DNA of 39,020 nucleotides from Candidatus Aristotella avistercoris (GCA_904397835.1 CAJFOV010000001.1:1-39020), one strand, 5' to 3'. Shown: positions 16,812-25,662, numbered from the stretch's first letter. Numbers and translations: made by a program. Notes: generated by a model not told the origin, from the sequence alone.

Positions 16812-18227
16812 ATGAAGAAAATGACCCATGAGGCCATGAATCTGGAGATGGTGCAGGGCATCATCTCCTTCCTGCGGGAGGATCACCCGGTGGAGGAGAT
16901 CCGCACCCATCTCAATGAGTACCACGACTATGACGTGGCACAGGCGCTGGAGGGGATGACCCCGCAAGAGCGGCGCACCCTCTACCGCCAGTTGGGCAAC
17001 CGCTGGGCGGCAGAGCTTTTCCCCTACTATGAGGAGCCTCAGGAGCTGCTGGAGGAGCTGCCCGCTCAGGAGGCCGCCGCCATCCTGGAGGAGATGGACC
17101 GGGATGACGCAGCGGATATCCTGCCCCACATGTCCAAGGATTTTTGTGCTGCCATGGAGCGGGAACTGGCCCCCGGGACCTCCCAGGATCTGCGCCACCT
17201 GCTCTCCTACAATCAGGAGGAAATTGGCAGTTTTATGTCCACCAACTACATTGCCATCCCCAACGACCTCACCGTCAAGGAGGCCATGCGGGAACTGATC
17301 CGCCAGAGTGAGGAAAATGACAACATTGCCACCCTCTATGTGGTACAGCGGGACGGCCAATTTTACGGCGCTATTGATTTAAAGGACCTGATTCTCACCC
17401 GGGAATATATGCCTTTGGAGTCCTGCATCATCCGCTCCTACCCCTTTGTGCGGGATCACGACGACCTGCAGGAGTCCATGGACTGGATCCGGGACTATGA
17501 GGAGGACTCCCTCCCGGTGTTGGACGACCAGGACCGGCTCATCGGCGTCATCACTGTCCAGGACGTGGTGGACTATCTGGAGGAGGAGTCCCGCCAAGTC
17601 TACAACAAGCTGGCCGGTATCTCTTCCACCGACAGCGAAAGCGAGGATCTGAAGGAGCCCGTATTCACCAGTGTAAAAAAGCGCCTGCCCTGGCTGGTTG
17701 TGTTGCTCTTCCTTGGGATGTTTGTCTCCAGTGTGGTGGGCATGTTTGAGGGAGTTGTGGCCCAAATTGCTGTTTTGGTTTGCTTCCAGTCTCTCATTTT
17801 GGATATGGCCGGCAATGTAGGAACCCAGTCTCTGGCTGTCACCATTCGGGTCCTTATGGAGGAGGATGTCACCTTCTCCGAGAAGTGTTCCCTCATCTGG
17901 AAGGAGATCCGCGTGGGTCTGATCAACGGCTCCCTGCTGGGTGGTGTGTCCATCCCGGCTATCGGCCTTTATCTCTTCTTCGGCAAGGATACCGCCCTGC
18001 CACAGGCCATGGCCATCGCCCTCTGCGTGGGAATCTCTCTATTGCTGGCCATGGTGATCTCCAGCTTCTCCGGCACGGTGATCCCCCTGTTTTTTCAAAA
18101 GATCAAGGTGGATCCGGCAGTGGCCTCTGGTCCCCTGATCACCACGGTCAACGACCTGGTGGCTGTCATCAGTTACTACGGCATGGCATGGCTCCTGCTG
18201 ATCCAGCTGCTCCATTTGGCTGGATGA
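16812..18227 (+). CDS. mgtE: Magnesium channel MgtE
   Basis: Homodimeric Mg2+ channel of the cytoplasmic membrane, gated by cytoplasmic Mg2+. The 471-residue product has an acidic N domain of helical repeats (to about 125), two CBS domains (IGSFMSTNYIAIPNDLTVKEAM and the SLPVLDDQDRLIGVITVQDVVDYL region), a plug helix and five C-terminal membrane helices, with the conserved segment LDMAGNVGTQSLAVTIR lining the pore. AAAGGAGGAG precedes the ATG at 16812; the frame is open 25 codons upstream but without a site. A strong terminator follows, so it is a single-gene unit. Confidence 0.96.
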   Translation: MKKMTHEAMNLEMVQGIISFLREDHPVEEIRTHLNEYHDYDVAQALEGMTPQERRTLYRQLGNRWAAELFPYYEEPQELLEELPAQEAAAILEEMDRDDAADILPHMSKDFCAAMERELAPGTSQDLRHLLSYNQEEIGSFMSTNYIAIPNDLTVKEAMRELIRQSEENDNIATLYVVQRDGQFYGAIDLKDLILTREYMPLESCIIRSYPFVRDHDDLQESMDWIRDYEEDSLPVLDDQDRLIGVITVQDVVDYLEEESRQVYNKLAGISSTDSESEDLKEPVFTSVKKRLPWLVVLLFLGMFVSSVVGMFEGVVAQIAVLVCFQSLILDMAGNVGTQSLAVTIRVLMEEDVTFSEKCSLIWKEIRVGLINGSLLGGVSIPAIGLYLFFGKDTALPQAMAIALCVGISLLLAMVISSFSGTVIPLFFQKIKVDPAVASGPLITTVNDLVAVISYYGMAWLLLIQLLHLAG

Positions 18228-18268
18228 GGATGGCTAGAGGGCCCTGCTCCGTAGGCCTGTATAAACAT

Positions 18269-18310
18269 CGCCGCTCTGTCTCTTGAAAAGACAGAGCGGC
18301 GTTTCTGTTT
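18269..18310 (+). terminator. Terminator of mgtE
   Basis: A perfect 13-pair stem CGCCGCTCTGTCT/AGACAGAGCGGCG with a seven-base loop is followed by TTTCTGTTT. On the minus strand it may also help end the convergent YbjQ-type gene. Confidence 0.93.
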
Positions 18311-18317
18311 GCCTCAA

Positions 18318-18980
18318 TTATTCCTTTTCAATCAGGACAGCAGTTCCGCAGATGGTCACCGCTATGAGATTGCCAGAAAAAATCTCATAGTCATATTTGA
18401 CCCCCAATAGGGCGTTAGCCCCTGCCTTCGTGGCGGCCTCATAGAGCAACTTTTCTTCTGCAATCTCCCTGGCTCGCTCCATCTTGAGGGAAAATGCATT
18501 ATCGTTCACCCCTAACAGATCGGAGAGACTGGCAGAAAGCTCGCTGAGGAAGCCTGTACCCATCACTACGTCCGCCGTGAGAATACCCAAGTATTTTTGA
18601 ACGCGGTATCCATCAAAGGATGAGCCGGTAGTCAATAGAATATTGTCTATGTGCTGTTTCAGTTCCTGACGCTGCTGGGCCTGTTGCGCCTGTTTCTGCT
18701 TTTGTTGGTCTATACTTTGAAAAACATTTTGGGTGCTGTCCTCAATAGCCTTTTGGGCCTGGGGTGTTGTGGTGCCCTTATGCCCTGTAAAATAGGCATA
18801 GAGCTCCAAAAAGCGGGCGCTGTCCCTTTTTCCCTGAACATACTGCTCCCCATAGTAACACATCTCAGTAAACTTGGTTTCACAGTTGCTGCACACTTTG
18901 ATTCCTGGATAACCAGAAAGCGTGGCAGCGCCGCTGAACCCGCCGATTTTTTTGCCACAGATCTCACAAACGTCTGCCAT
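18318..18980 (-). CDS. YbjQ-family protein with N-terminal zinc finger
   Basis: A 220-residue protein of unknown function. It begins with a zinc finger CEIC and CSNC about 24 residues apart, then a glutamine-rich helical linker (QQKQKQAQQAQQRQELKQ), then a C-terminal YbjQ (PF01906) domain of about 100 residues: TTGSSFDGYRVQKYLGILTADVVMGTGF and AGANALLGVKYDYEIFSGNLIAVTICGTAV. YbjQ domains form pentamers and have been called heavy-metal-binding, without firm proof. GGAGGGG lies before the ATG at 18980; the 51 codons upstream in the frame cover the promoter. It is predicted to be cytoplasmic. Confidence 0.85.
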   Translation of the reverse strand: MADVCEICGKKIGGFSGAATLSGYPGIKVCSNCETKFTEMCYYGEQYVQGKRDSARFLELYAYFTGHKGTTTPQAQKAIEDSTQNVFQSIDQQKQKQAQQAQQRQELKQHIDNILLTTGSSFDGYRVQKYLGILTADVVMGTGFLSELSASLSDLLGVNDNAFSLKMERAREIAEEKLLYEAATKAGANALLGVKYDYEIFSGNLIAVTICGTAVLIEKE

Positions 18981-19002
18981 AAAATTACCCCTCCTTTTCT
19001 CC

Positions 19003-19031
19003 AATATAATATAAATGAAAGAAAAATTCAA
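19003..19031 (-). promoter_or_regulatory. Promoter of the YbjQ-family gene
   Basis: On the minus strand TTGAAT (19026-19031) and TATATT (19003-19008) are 17 bases apart. The message would start just before the ribosome site, giving a very short leader. Confidence 0.6.
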
Positions 19032-19251
19032 TGAATTTCCAAATAAATCAACAGACATTTTTCGGGGAATTGGCGAGAGTACAAGTGTTATGGTACCCGT
19101 TGGAGGATCTCCATTATAATGCTTTTTATCCATTTTACCAGGCCTTTACCCAAAACTCGCGTGAAATGCAACTTCCTCATTTCAAACTGTGCAAATCGTA
19201 TGAAATGCACGGTTTTAAATTGTAATCTCACCCAATTTTTAGACAGTATCG

Positions 19252-19279
19252 TTGAATATTTAAAAAAATGTGCTATGAT
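19252..19279 (+). promoter_or_regulatory. Orphan promoter-like element on the plus strand
   Basis: TTGAAT (19252-19257) and TATGAT (19274-19279) are 16 bases apart. No plus-strand gene follows for over 900 bases; a transcript would run antisense into the hydrolase gene at 19314-20033. Its -10 neighbourhood, TGTGCTATGAT, resembles that of the M20 promoter at 22849. Confidence 0.4.
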
Positions 19280-19313
19280 GAAATAGATATAAGCATATTC
19301 TATCAAGTTCCAT

Positions 19314-20033
19314 TCAGATTTTTCTCTGTTGGATACAGAGATCAGCAAAGGCTTCAAAAATCCGCCGCTGCTCCGGATACGCCAAAGCCATAAGCTCTGG
19401 ATGCCACTGTATGCCCCATTGGAGCTGGTCGTTGGATTGCAGGCTTTCAATGACTCCATCTTCCGCCCAGCCGGTTGCCACCAACCCCTCCCCCAGGCAG
19501 TCAATGGCCTGGTGGTGATAGGAGTTGGTCCGAATCCGATCCGCTTTTATCACAGAAAAGAGCACTCCCTCTGAGGACAGGCTCACCGTATGGAAGGCCT
19601 CCCCCAGGTTGCAGGTGTGTTGCTGATGGCAGAGGCTCTGGGGCCACTGGGTCTCCAGATCTTGACAGATGGTGCCCCCATGGGCAATATTCAGCAGTTG
19701 ATGGCCCCGGCAGATACCCAAAATTGGGCGCTCGCGCTGTGTCATCTCCTGGATCCATTGGAGTTCAAAGCGATCCTGCTGGCAGTCGGTGCTGGCAATC
19801 CCTCTCATGGGCTCCTGACCATAGAGGTAAGGGTCTGCGTCCGCCCCGCCGGGCAAAAGCAAGCCGTCCAGACTGTCGGCCAAGGAGAAGCTCTCTGGGA
19901 TGGGAAACAGCGCCAGAGGGGTACCTCCCGCCCGCTGAATCCATCGGACGTATGTCTGATAAAGCCGGAAGACTGGCCGGTGGTTTTCAGAAAAATCCAT
20001 TGCCAGCGGAATACCAATGACAGGTTGTCTCAT
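19314..20033 (-). CDS. Gamma-glutamyl-gamma-aminobutyrate hydrolase family protein (peptidase C26)
   Basis: Class I glutamine-amidotransferase fold hydrolase, related to PuuD, which cleaves gamma-glutamyl amides. The 239-residue product has MRQPVIGIPL at its start, oxyanion segment LLLPGGADADPYLYG, nucleophile elbow ILGICRGHQLLN with the catalytic cysteine, and the His-Glu pair in GIQWHPE. The true substrate cannot be read from sequence. AAAGGTGAT lies 11 bases before the ATG. It is followed by a non-coding AT-rich stretch and then the YbjQ-type gene. Confidence 0.9.
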   Translation of the reverse strand: MRQPVIGIPLAMDFSENHRPVFRLYQTYVRWIQRAGGTPLALFPIPESFSLADSLDGLLLPGGADADPYLYGQEPMRGIASTDCQQDRFELQWIQEMTQRERPILGICRGHQLLNIAHGGTICQDLETQWPQSLCHQQHTCNLGEAFHTVSLSSEGVLFSVIKADRIRTNSYHHQAIDCLGEGLVATGWAEDGVIESLQSNDQLQWGIQWHPELMALAYPEQRRIFEAFADLCIQQRKI

Positions 20034-20065
20034 AAGTATGAATCACCTTTCTATTTGAGGGTCTG

Positions 20066-20094
20066 GTATTAGACTATGGCCGAATCCTTTTCAA
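20066..20094 (-). promoter_or_regulatory. Possible promoter of the C26 hydrolase gene
   Basis: On the minus strand TTGAAA (20089-20094) and TAATAC (20066-20071) are 17 bases apart, about 35 bases upstream of the start codon. Confidence 0.4.
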
Positions 20095-20208
20095 TAGAAG
20101 TCACAATATGTTTGCAGGGGGTATTCTCCAAGGGAGCAATCCTTTGCGCGGATCCCCATATTCCATAGTTTATCCTGTAGTATCACAACTGATAGGAGGA
20201 CGAAAAGT

Positions 20209-21384
20209 ATGAACAAGTACTACGAAAGTGCGCTGAAGATCAAGGACGAGTTGGTCGCAATTCGTCGCCAGCTTCACCAGAACCCTGAGGTAGGCTGCAA
20301 CCTGCCCAACACCACCAAGTTCGTTATGGAGAAGCTCACCGAGTATGGCTATGAGCCCAAGGAGATTGCTCCCAGCGGCGTCAAGGCCATTGCTGGTGGC
20401 AAGAAGCCTGGCAAGGTCTTTTTGATCCGCGGCGACATGGATGCTCTGCCCATGGAGGAGCACAGCGGTGAAGAGTTCGCCTCCACCAACGGCTGCGCCC
20501 ACGCCTGCGGCCATGACCTGCACACCACCATGATGCTGGGTGCTGCAAAGCTTTTGAAGGAATATGAGGATGAGATCGAGGGCACCATTGTCCTGATGTT
20601 CCAGCCCGGTGAGGAGATCTTCAAGGGCGCTCAGAGCATGCTGGACAACGGCATTTTGGACGACCCCAAGGTGGATGCCGCCCTTGGCGCCCACGTCTTC
20701 AACGGCGAGGGCATGGATGTTGGCAAGGTGTATATGCTCAATGGTCCTGCTTTTGCCTCCTGTGATGGTTTTGACATCACTGTCCACGGCAAGGGCTCCC
20801 ATGGCGCTCTGCCCCAGATGTCCATTGACCCTGTGAACGTGGCAGCCCACATCCACACCGCCCTGCAGGAGATCATCGCCCGTGAGGTCAACCCCGGCAG
20901 CACCTGTGTTATGACCATCGGCGAGCTGACCGCAGGTACCGCCAACAACATCATTCCTCCCACGGCCAGACTGAGAGGCACCGTGCGCTCCTTCTCTCCT
21001 GAGGATCGTGCACTGATGGTTCAGCGTCTGCCTGAGGTTTGCGAGTACATCGCCAAGGCCTTCCGCGCCACCGCCGAGGTCAAGTGGGATTACAACATTC
21101 CTCCCATGATCTGCGATGATCAGCTCTGCGACGACGTGAAGAAGTATCTGGGTGAGCTCTCCGACAAGGTTGAGCTGCTCAAGAATAAGCAGAACTCCGG
21201 TTCTGAGGACTTTGCTCTGGTCACCGACCGTGTCCCCGGCACCTTCCTGGGACTGGGCGCCAATGTGGAGGGCTACGTCCATGGCCAGCACTCTCCCTTC
21301 GTGCGCTTCAACGAGGATGTCATCCCCATCGGTGTCTCCTCCTATGTGACCTGCGCAATCAGATGGCTCCAGGAGCACAAGTAA
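20209..21384 (+). CDS. M20 family amidohydrolase, copy 1
   Basis: Zinc-dependent hydrolase of the M20D group (aminoacylase, hippurate or N-acyl amino acid hydrolases). The 391-residue product has the metal site ACGHDLH (C100, H102), QPGEE (E135/E136) and GAHVFN (H162), the dimerisation domain beginning FDITVHGKGSHGALP, and the last histidine in HGQHSPF. No signal peptide, so cytoplasmic. TAGGAGG lies 9 bases before the ATG. It is the first of three tandem paralogues; long stretches match copy 2 nearly residue for residue. Codon use is strongly biased (many GGC, ATC, AAG), suggesting high expression. Substrate unknown. Confidence 0.93.
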   Translation: MNKYYESALKIKDELVAIRRQLHQNPEVGCNLPNTTKFVMEKLTEYGYEPKEIAPSGVKAIAGGKKPGKVFLIRGDMDALPMEEHSGEEFASTNGCAHACGHDLHTTMMLGAAKLLKEYEDEIEGTIVLMFQPGEEIFKGAQSMLDNGILDDPKVDAALGAHVFNGEGMDVGKVYMLNGPAFASCDGFDITVHGKGSHGALPQMSIDPVNVAAHIHTALQEIIAREVNPGSTCVMTIGELTAGTANNIIPPTARLRGTVRSFSPEDRALMVQRLPEVCEYIAKAFRATAEVKWDYNIPPMICDDQLCDDVKKYLGELSDKVELLKNKQNSGSEDFALVTDRVPGTFLGLGANVEGYVHGQHSPFVRFNEDVIPIGVSSYVTCAIRWLQEHK

Positions 21385-21403
21385 GGTTTTATGTTGTCCT
21401 TTG

Positions 21404-21433
21404 GAGGCTCCCCCGCTGCGGCGGAGGAGCCTC
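21404..21433 (+). repeat. Hairpin between M20 copies 1 and 2
   Basis: GAGGCTCC/GGAGCCTC with an inner CCGC/GCGG stem is followed only by TTGATGG. It lacks a T tract, so it more likely stabilises the upstream message than ends transcription; copies 1 and 2 are 87 bases apart. Confidence 0.5.
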
Positions 21434-21471
21434 TTGATGGGCTCTATCATTCATATTAAGGAGGCTGTATT

Positions 21472-22647
21472 ATGAGCGAGTTTTACAATCGCGCGCTGGA
21501 GATGAAGGACGAGTTTGTCCAGATTCGCCGGCACTTCCACATGAACCCTGAGCGCGGCCTGGATCTGCCCAAGACCGTGGACTATGTGATGGAACAGCTC
21601 AAGAGCTGGGGCTACGATCCCAAGCCCTTGGGCAAGGGCGGTGTTGTGGCCACGGCCGGTGGCAAAAAGCCCGGTAAGGTCATTATGCTCCGCGGTGACA
21701 TGGACGCCCTGCCCATGACCGAGGAGGCCGACATTCCTTTTGCTTCCACCAACGGATTTATGCACGCTTGCGGCCATGACATGCACACCACCATGCTGTT
21801 GGGTGCTGCCAAGATGCTCAAAGAGAAGGAGGACGAGCTGGAGGGAACCGTCAAGTTCATGTTCCAGCCCGGTGAGGAGATCTTTGCTGGTGCTCAGGAG
21901 ATGCTGAATCACGGCATCCTGGAGAACCCCAAGGTCGATGTGGCCCTGGGCCTGCACGTCTTCAGTGGCGACAAGCTGGACGTGGGCAATGTCTACTACG
22001 GCGTTGGCAACCTGGAGGCCTCCTGCGACGGCTTTGAGATCACCGTCCACGGCAAAGGCTCCCACGGTGCACTGCCCCAGATGTCCATTGACCCCATCAA
22101 CGTGGCGGCTCACATCCACACTGCTCTGCAGGAGATCATCGCCCGTGAGGTCAACCCCGGCGCCACCTGCGTCATCACCGTTGGCCAGCTGCTGGGCGGC
22201 ACCGCCAACAACATCATTCCTCCCACGGCCACGCTGAGAGGCACTGTGCGCTCCTTCTCCGATGAGGATCGCAAACTGATGGTCCAGCGTCTGCCTGAGG
22301 TTGCAGAGAACATCGCCAAGGCCTTCCGCGCCACCGCCGAGGTCAAGTGGGACTACAACATCCCCGCCCTGGGCTGCGATGAGACGTTGACCAATGAGTT
22401 CCTGGGCTATCTGAAAGACATGCCTGAGGATGTCAAATTCTCTCCCTCTTGGCCCATCACTGGTTCTGAGGACTTTGCTCTGGTCAGCGAAAAGGTCCCC
22501 AGCGCTTACATGATCCTGGGCGCCAACGTGGAGGGCGCTATCCTTGGTCAGCACCATCCCAAGGTCCAGTTCCATGAGGATGTTATGCCCATCGGTATGG
22601 CCATCTACGCTGAGTGCGCTTACAACTGGCTGAAAAACCACAAATAA
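21472..22647 (+). CDS. M20 family amidohydrolase, copy 2
   Basis: The second 391-residue M20D hydrolase, with the same metal-site motifs as copy 1 (ACGHDMH, QPGEE, GLHVF) and nearly identical central segments such as HGKGSHGALPQMSIDP and EVKWDYNIP. It differs in the first 60 residues and in the C-terminal loop (ANVEGAILGQHHPKVQFHED), which suggests altered substrate choice. AAGGAGG lies 8 bases before the ATG. It is probably co-transcribed with copy 1 and ends at a strong terminator. Confidence 0.93.
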   Translation: MSEFYNRALEMKDEFVQIRRHFHMNPERGLDLPKTVDYVMEQLKSWGYDPKPLGKGGVVATAGGKKPGKVIMLRGDMDALPMTEEADIPFASTNGFMHACGHDMHTTMLLGAAKMLKEKEDELEGTVKFMFQPGEEIFAGAQEMLNHGILENPKVDVALGLHVFSGDKLDVGNVYYGVGNLEASCDGFEITVHGKGSHGALPQMSIDPINVAAHIHTALQEIIAREVNPGATCVITVGQLLGGTANNIIPPTATLRGTVRSFSDEDRKLMVQRLPEVAENIAKAFRATAEVKWDYNIPALGCDETLTNEFLGYLKDMPEDVKFSPSWPITGSEDFALVSEKVPSAYMILGANVEGAILGQHHPKVQFHEDVMPIGMAIYAECAYNWLKNHK

Positions 22648-22676
22648 GCTAGAACGGGGGGCTCCCCCTGTTCCCC

Positions 22677-22710
22677 AGAGCCCTCCCCTCGGGGGAGGGC
22701 TCTTTCTTTT
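22677..22710 (+). terminator. Terminator after M20 copy 2
   Basis: A perfect 12-pair stem AGAGCCCTCCCC/GGGGAGGGCTCT with a three-base loop is followed by TTCTTTT. Confidence 0.94.
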
Positions 22711-22848
22711 GGAGAGGCATGGCGTTCTGAGTGGACAAACTTCCCAATAGAATGAATCGCTCTGCCTATTTCCATAAAATTTTATTATTTTATTTGTGCA
22801 TATTTTCATTTTTTCTCTTTTTAACGCCATTCTTTCTATCCAGAATGA

Positions 22849-22877
22849 TTGAAAAGTTCATCTGAATATGCTATGAT
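22849..22877 (+). promoter_or_regulatory. Promoter of M20 copy 3
   Basis: TTGAAA (22849-22854) and TATGAT (22872-22877) are 17 bases apart. The leader to the start codon is about 160 bases and I see no known regulatory motif in it. Confidence 0.75.
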
Positions 22878-23046
22878 AAAAATTGTGAGAGAATTTTCTC
22901 CCATCTGGCTTGTCGAATCACAGTCCGGCGCCGTCCCCACTCACTTTCATCTTGGCAGTCATTTTCATCTTTCCTGGGAAGAGAAGGGGCCTTCCGTCTT
23001 GACTGATGTTTCCAGCGTGATCCACAATACATAAGGAGGATTCAAA

Positions 23047-24216
23047 ATGAACGTTTTCTACTCTCGCGCCAAAGAGCTGCAGGACGAGTTGGTTCAGTAC
23101 CGCCGCTACCTGCATCAGAATCCTGAGGTAGGCTGCAACCTGCCCAACACGGTGAAGTTCGTCAAGGAAAAACTCGTTGAGATGGGTTATGAGCCCAAAG
23201 ACTGCGGTGAGTGTGGCATTGTTGCTGTTGCTGGCGGCAAGAAGCCCGGCAAGACCTTTATGCTCCGCGGTGATATGGATGCTCTGCCGGTGGTTGAGGA
23301 CACCAGTTACTCCTTTGCTGCAACCAACGGTTGCTCTCATGCCTGCGGCCACGACATCCACACTGCCTCTATGCTGGGCGCTGCCAAGATCCTCAAGGAG
23401 ATGGAGGACGAGATCGACGGCAAGGTGGTCTTTATGTTCCAGCCTGGCGAGGAGGTTTTCAAGGGCGCCCTCTCTATGCTCAATGATGGCCTGCTGGAGA
23501 CCTACAAACCCGATGTTGCCCTGGGCATTCACAACTTCCCCGAGCTGGAGCCCGGTTATGTGGGCCTGAAGAAGGGTTTGTCTGGCGCCTCCTGCGATGG
23601 CTTCGGCATCAACATCACTGGTAAGGGCGGCCACGGCGCCTACCCCTACCTGAACATCGACCCCCTGCAGGTTGGCGTGCAGATCTACCTGGGCCTTCAG
23701 GAGCTGATCTCCCGTGAGGCGGATCCCAAGGGCTTCTGTAGCATCACCCTTGGCGAGTTTAAGGCGGGCACCGCCAACAACATCATGCCTGAGTCCTGCA
23801 TGCTCAGCGGCACCATCCGCACCAGAGATGCTGGAGAGAGAGCCAAGCTGGTCAAGCGCTTTGAGGAGATCGTCCCCATGATCGCCCAGACCTACCGCTG
23901 CAAGGCCGAGATCACCTGGTACAGCCAGGTTCCTGTCAACATCTCTCAGGATGAGCTGGTGGATGACTGTGCCAGATACATGAGCGATATGCCCGAGGAA
24001 GTTACGGTTGGCCCTGGCCTGTGCCTGCCCGGTTCTGAGGACTTCGCCTTTGTCTCCGAGAAGGTTCCCAGCATCTACATTCTGGTCGGTAGCCATGTGC
24101 AGGGCAATGACTATGCCTGCCATGCTCCCCAGGTTGAGTTTGATGAGAGCGCCATCACTGTCAGCGCCGCCGTCTATTCTGAGTGCGCCTTCAAATGGCT
24201 CCAGGAGCACAAATAA
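23047..24216 (+). CDS. M20 family amidohydrolase, copy 3
   Basis: A 389-residue M20D hydrolase, the most divergent of the three. It keeps ACGHDIH, QPGEE and GIHNF, but the dimerisation domain reads INITGKGGHGAYPYLNIDP and the last histidine sits in YACHAPQVEFDE. AAGGAGG lies before the ATG. It has its own promoter and terminator, so it can be expressed apart from copies 1 and 2. The product is cytoplasmic by prediction. Substrate unknown; family members act on N-acyl or N-carbamoyl amino acids and small peptides. Confidence 0.93.
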   Translation: MNVFYSRAKELQDELVQYRRYLHQNPEVGCNLPNTVKFVKEKLVEMGYEPKDCGECGIVAVAGGKKPGKTFMLRGDMDALPVVEDTSYSFAATNGCSHACGHDIHTASMLGAAKILKEMEDEIDGKVVFMFQPGEEVFKGALSMLNDGLLETYKPDVALGIHNFPELEPGYVGLKKGLSGASCDGFGINITGKGGHGAYPYLNIDPLQVGVQIYLGLQELISREADPKGFCSITLGEFKAGTANNIMPESCMLSGTIRTRDAGERAKLVKRFEEIVPMIAQTYRCKAEITWYSQVPVNISQDELVDDCARYMSDMPEEVTVGPGLCLPGSEDFAFVSEKVPSIYILVGSHVQGNDYACHAPQVEFDESAITVSAAVYSECAFKWLQEHK

Positions 24217-24237
24217 ACTGAGCATTCCGCTCATAGG

Positions 24238-24271
24238 GCCAGGCCATGGAGCTTCCATGGCCTGGCTTTTT
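24238..24271 (+). terminator. Terminator after M20 copy 3
   Basis: A perfect 13-pair stem GCCAGGCCATGGA/TCCATGGCCTGGC with a three-base loop is followed by five T. Confidence 0.95.
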
Positions 24272-24471
24272 GCCGCCACGTCAAATGAGGTGGTGAGAAT
24301 GGACTTTGCCATAGGGAGCGGACAGATTTCCTTCCTCGTTCGCTTCTCTCCCCGTGGCCATAGAGTCATGTGTTGAATGGGTGAAAATTTGTGTTTGCTG
24401 TGTGAACATTTTTGATTTTTTTATAAATTTCTTCCCTGCCCTCTTCCCCTTTTGCCTCAATTGGGGTAAGG

Positions 24472-24477
24472 TATAAT
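24472..24477 (+). promoter_or_regulatory. -10 element upstream of the trigger-factor-like lipoprotein
   Basis: A consensus TATAAT, followed directly by a second overlapping AT-rich copy, lies 55 bases before the start codon. No good -35 hexamer is visible at the right distance (best TTTTGC at 16). Confidence 0.5.
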
Positions 24478-24532
24478 ATAATAGGAATGACATCTTTCAG
24501 CGTCCTACAAATCCAAAAGTGAGGTTGACGAA

Positions 24533-25594
24533 ATGAAGAAAATTTTCTCTTGTCTTGCTGCCATTGGGTGTTTAACCATGCTCTTGACAGCCTGCAACAA
24601 CAGTGAGGACACCACTGCCGATGTTGTCCTGGGACAATACAAGGGAATCGAAGTCACCGTCCCCGGTGTGGAAGAGGTGACCGAGGAGGACATCGACAAT
24701 GAGATCCGAAACGTTCTGATTGAAGAGGGCAAATCCACCACTGAGACCCTGGAGAGCGGCACTGTGGCGGATGGAGACACGGTGAACATCGACTATGTGG
24801 GCAAAGTGGATGGGGTCGCCTTTGACAATGGCTCCGATACAGATTTTGACCTGACCATTGGCTCCAACCAGTTTATCGACGGCTTTGAGAGCTCCCTCAT
24901 CGGCAAAGAGATCGGTTCCACCGTGGACATCGATGTCACCTTCCCCGACCCCTATCAAAACAACCCAGATCTGGCCGGCCAGCCCGCTGTATTTACCGTC
25001 ACCATTCATTCGGCCCAGCGCACTGTGGTGCCGGATCTGACGGACGAATTGGTTCAAGAAATCTCGGAGGAGGACACCACTGTGGCCGACTACCGGGAGA
25101 CCATCCGGGCCCAGCTGCAGCAGGAGAATGAGAACATCCAGCAGAGCAACACAGCCCTCACCATCTGGACCACTGTCAAAAACAACGCCACTGTCAACAA
25201 CTATCCCCAGGAGGATGTACAAGCCTATATTGACGATATGACCGAATACTACACCAGCTATGCCAGTGCCTTTGGCATGGAGCTCTCGGAATTCCTGGAG
25301 ACCTACATGGGTTCCAGCATGGACGAGTTCAACACCCAGGCGGAGACCTATGCCAAGGATGCTGTGGCAGAGGAGCTGATCATCCAGGCTATCGCCCAAC
25401 AGGAGAACCTCACCATCACCGATGAGGAATACCAGGAGGGGCTACAGAACTATGCCACCGCCTACTCCTATGAGAGCACAGAGGAGTTTGAAAACGACTA
25501 TGGCAAAGAGGTGATTCAGCAGCGCCTGTTGGCGGATAAGGTGATCCAATTCGTGGTGGATCAGGCGGTCGTTCATTTGGAAGGCTCCAATTAA
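24533..25594 (+). CDS. Secreted trigger-factor-like lipoprotein with FKBP domain
   Basis: Predicted extracytoplasmic chaperone and prolyl isomerase. The 353-residue product starts with a lipoprotein signal ending in the lipobox LLTAC (C21), then a short linker, an FKBP-type domain (about 75-165: DGDTVNIDYVGKVDG, FDNGSDTDFDLTIGSNQFIDGFE) and a helical C-terminal arm like that of trigger factor (VPDLTDELVQEI onward). The ribosome-binding N domain of cytoplasmic trigger factor is replaced by the signal and a short segment. It would be anchored to the outer face of the membrane and assist folding of exported proteins. GTGAGG is a weak ribosome site. Single-gene unit. Confidence 0.88.
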   Translation: MKKIFSCLAAIGCLTMLLTACNNSEDTTADVVLGQYKGIEVTVPGVEEVTEEDIDNEIRNVLIEEGKSTTETLESGTVADGDTVNIDYVGKVDGVAFDNGSDTDFDLTIGSNQFIDGFESSLIGKEIGSTVDIDVTFPDPYQNNPDLAGQPAVFTVTIHSAQRTVVPDLTDELVQEISEEDTTVADYRETIRAQLQQENENIQQSNTALTIWTTVKNNATVNNYPQEDVQAYIDDMTEYYTSYASAFGMELSEFLETYMGSSMDEFNTQAETYAKDAVAEELIIQAIAQQENLTITDEEYQEGLQNYATAYSYESTEEFENDYGKEVIQQRLLADKVIQFVVDQAVVHLEGSN

Positions 25595-25624
25595 ATCATG
25601 CGAAAGCATTCCGATCCGAATCAG

Positions 25625-25662
25625 AACATGCGGCTCCTCCGGGAGCTGCATGTTTTGCTTTG
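25625..25662 (+). terminator. Terminator after the lipoprotein gene
   Basis: AACATGCGGCTCC pairs with GGGAGCTGCATGTT around one mismatch; the T-rich TTTTGCTTTG follows. Confidence 0.8.

Noticed and set aside
21451-24369. Two long minus-strand frames opposite M20 copies 2 and 3
   Set aside because: They mirror the M20 coding sequences and arise from strong codon bias. No ribosome site or recognisable domain.
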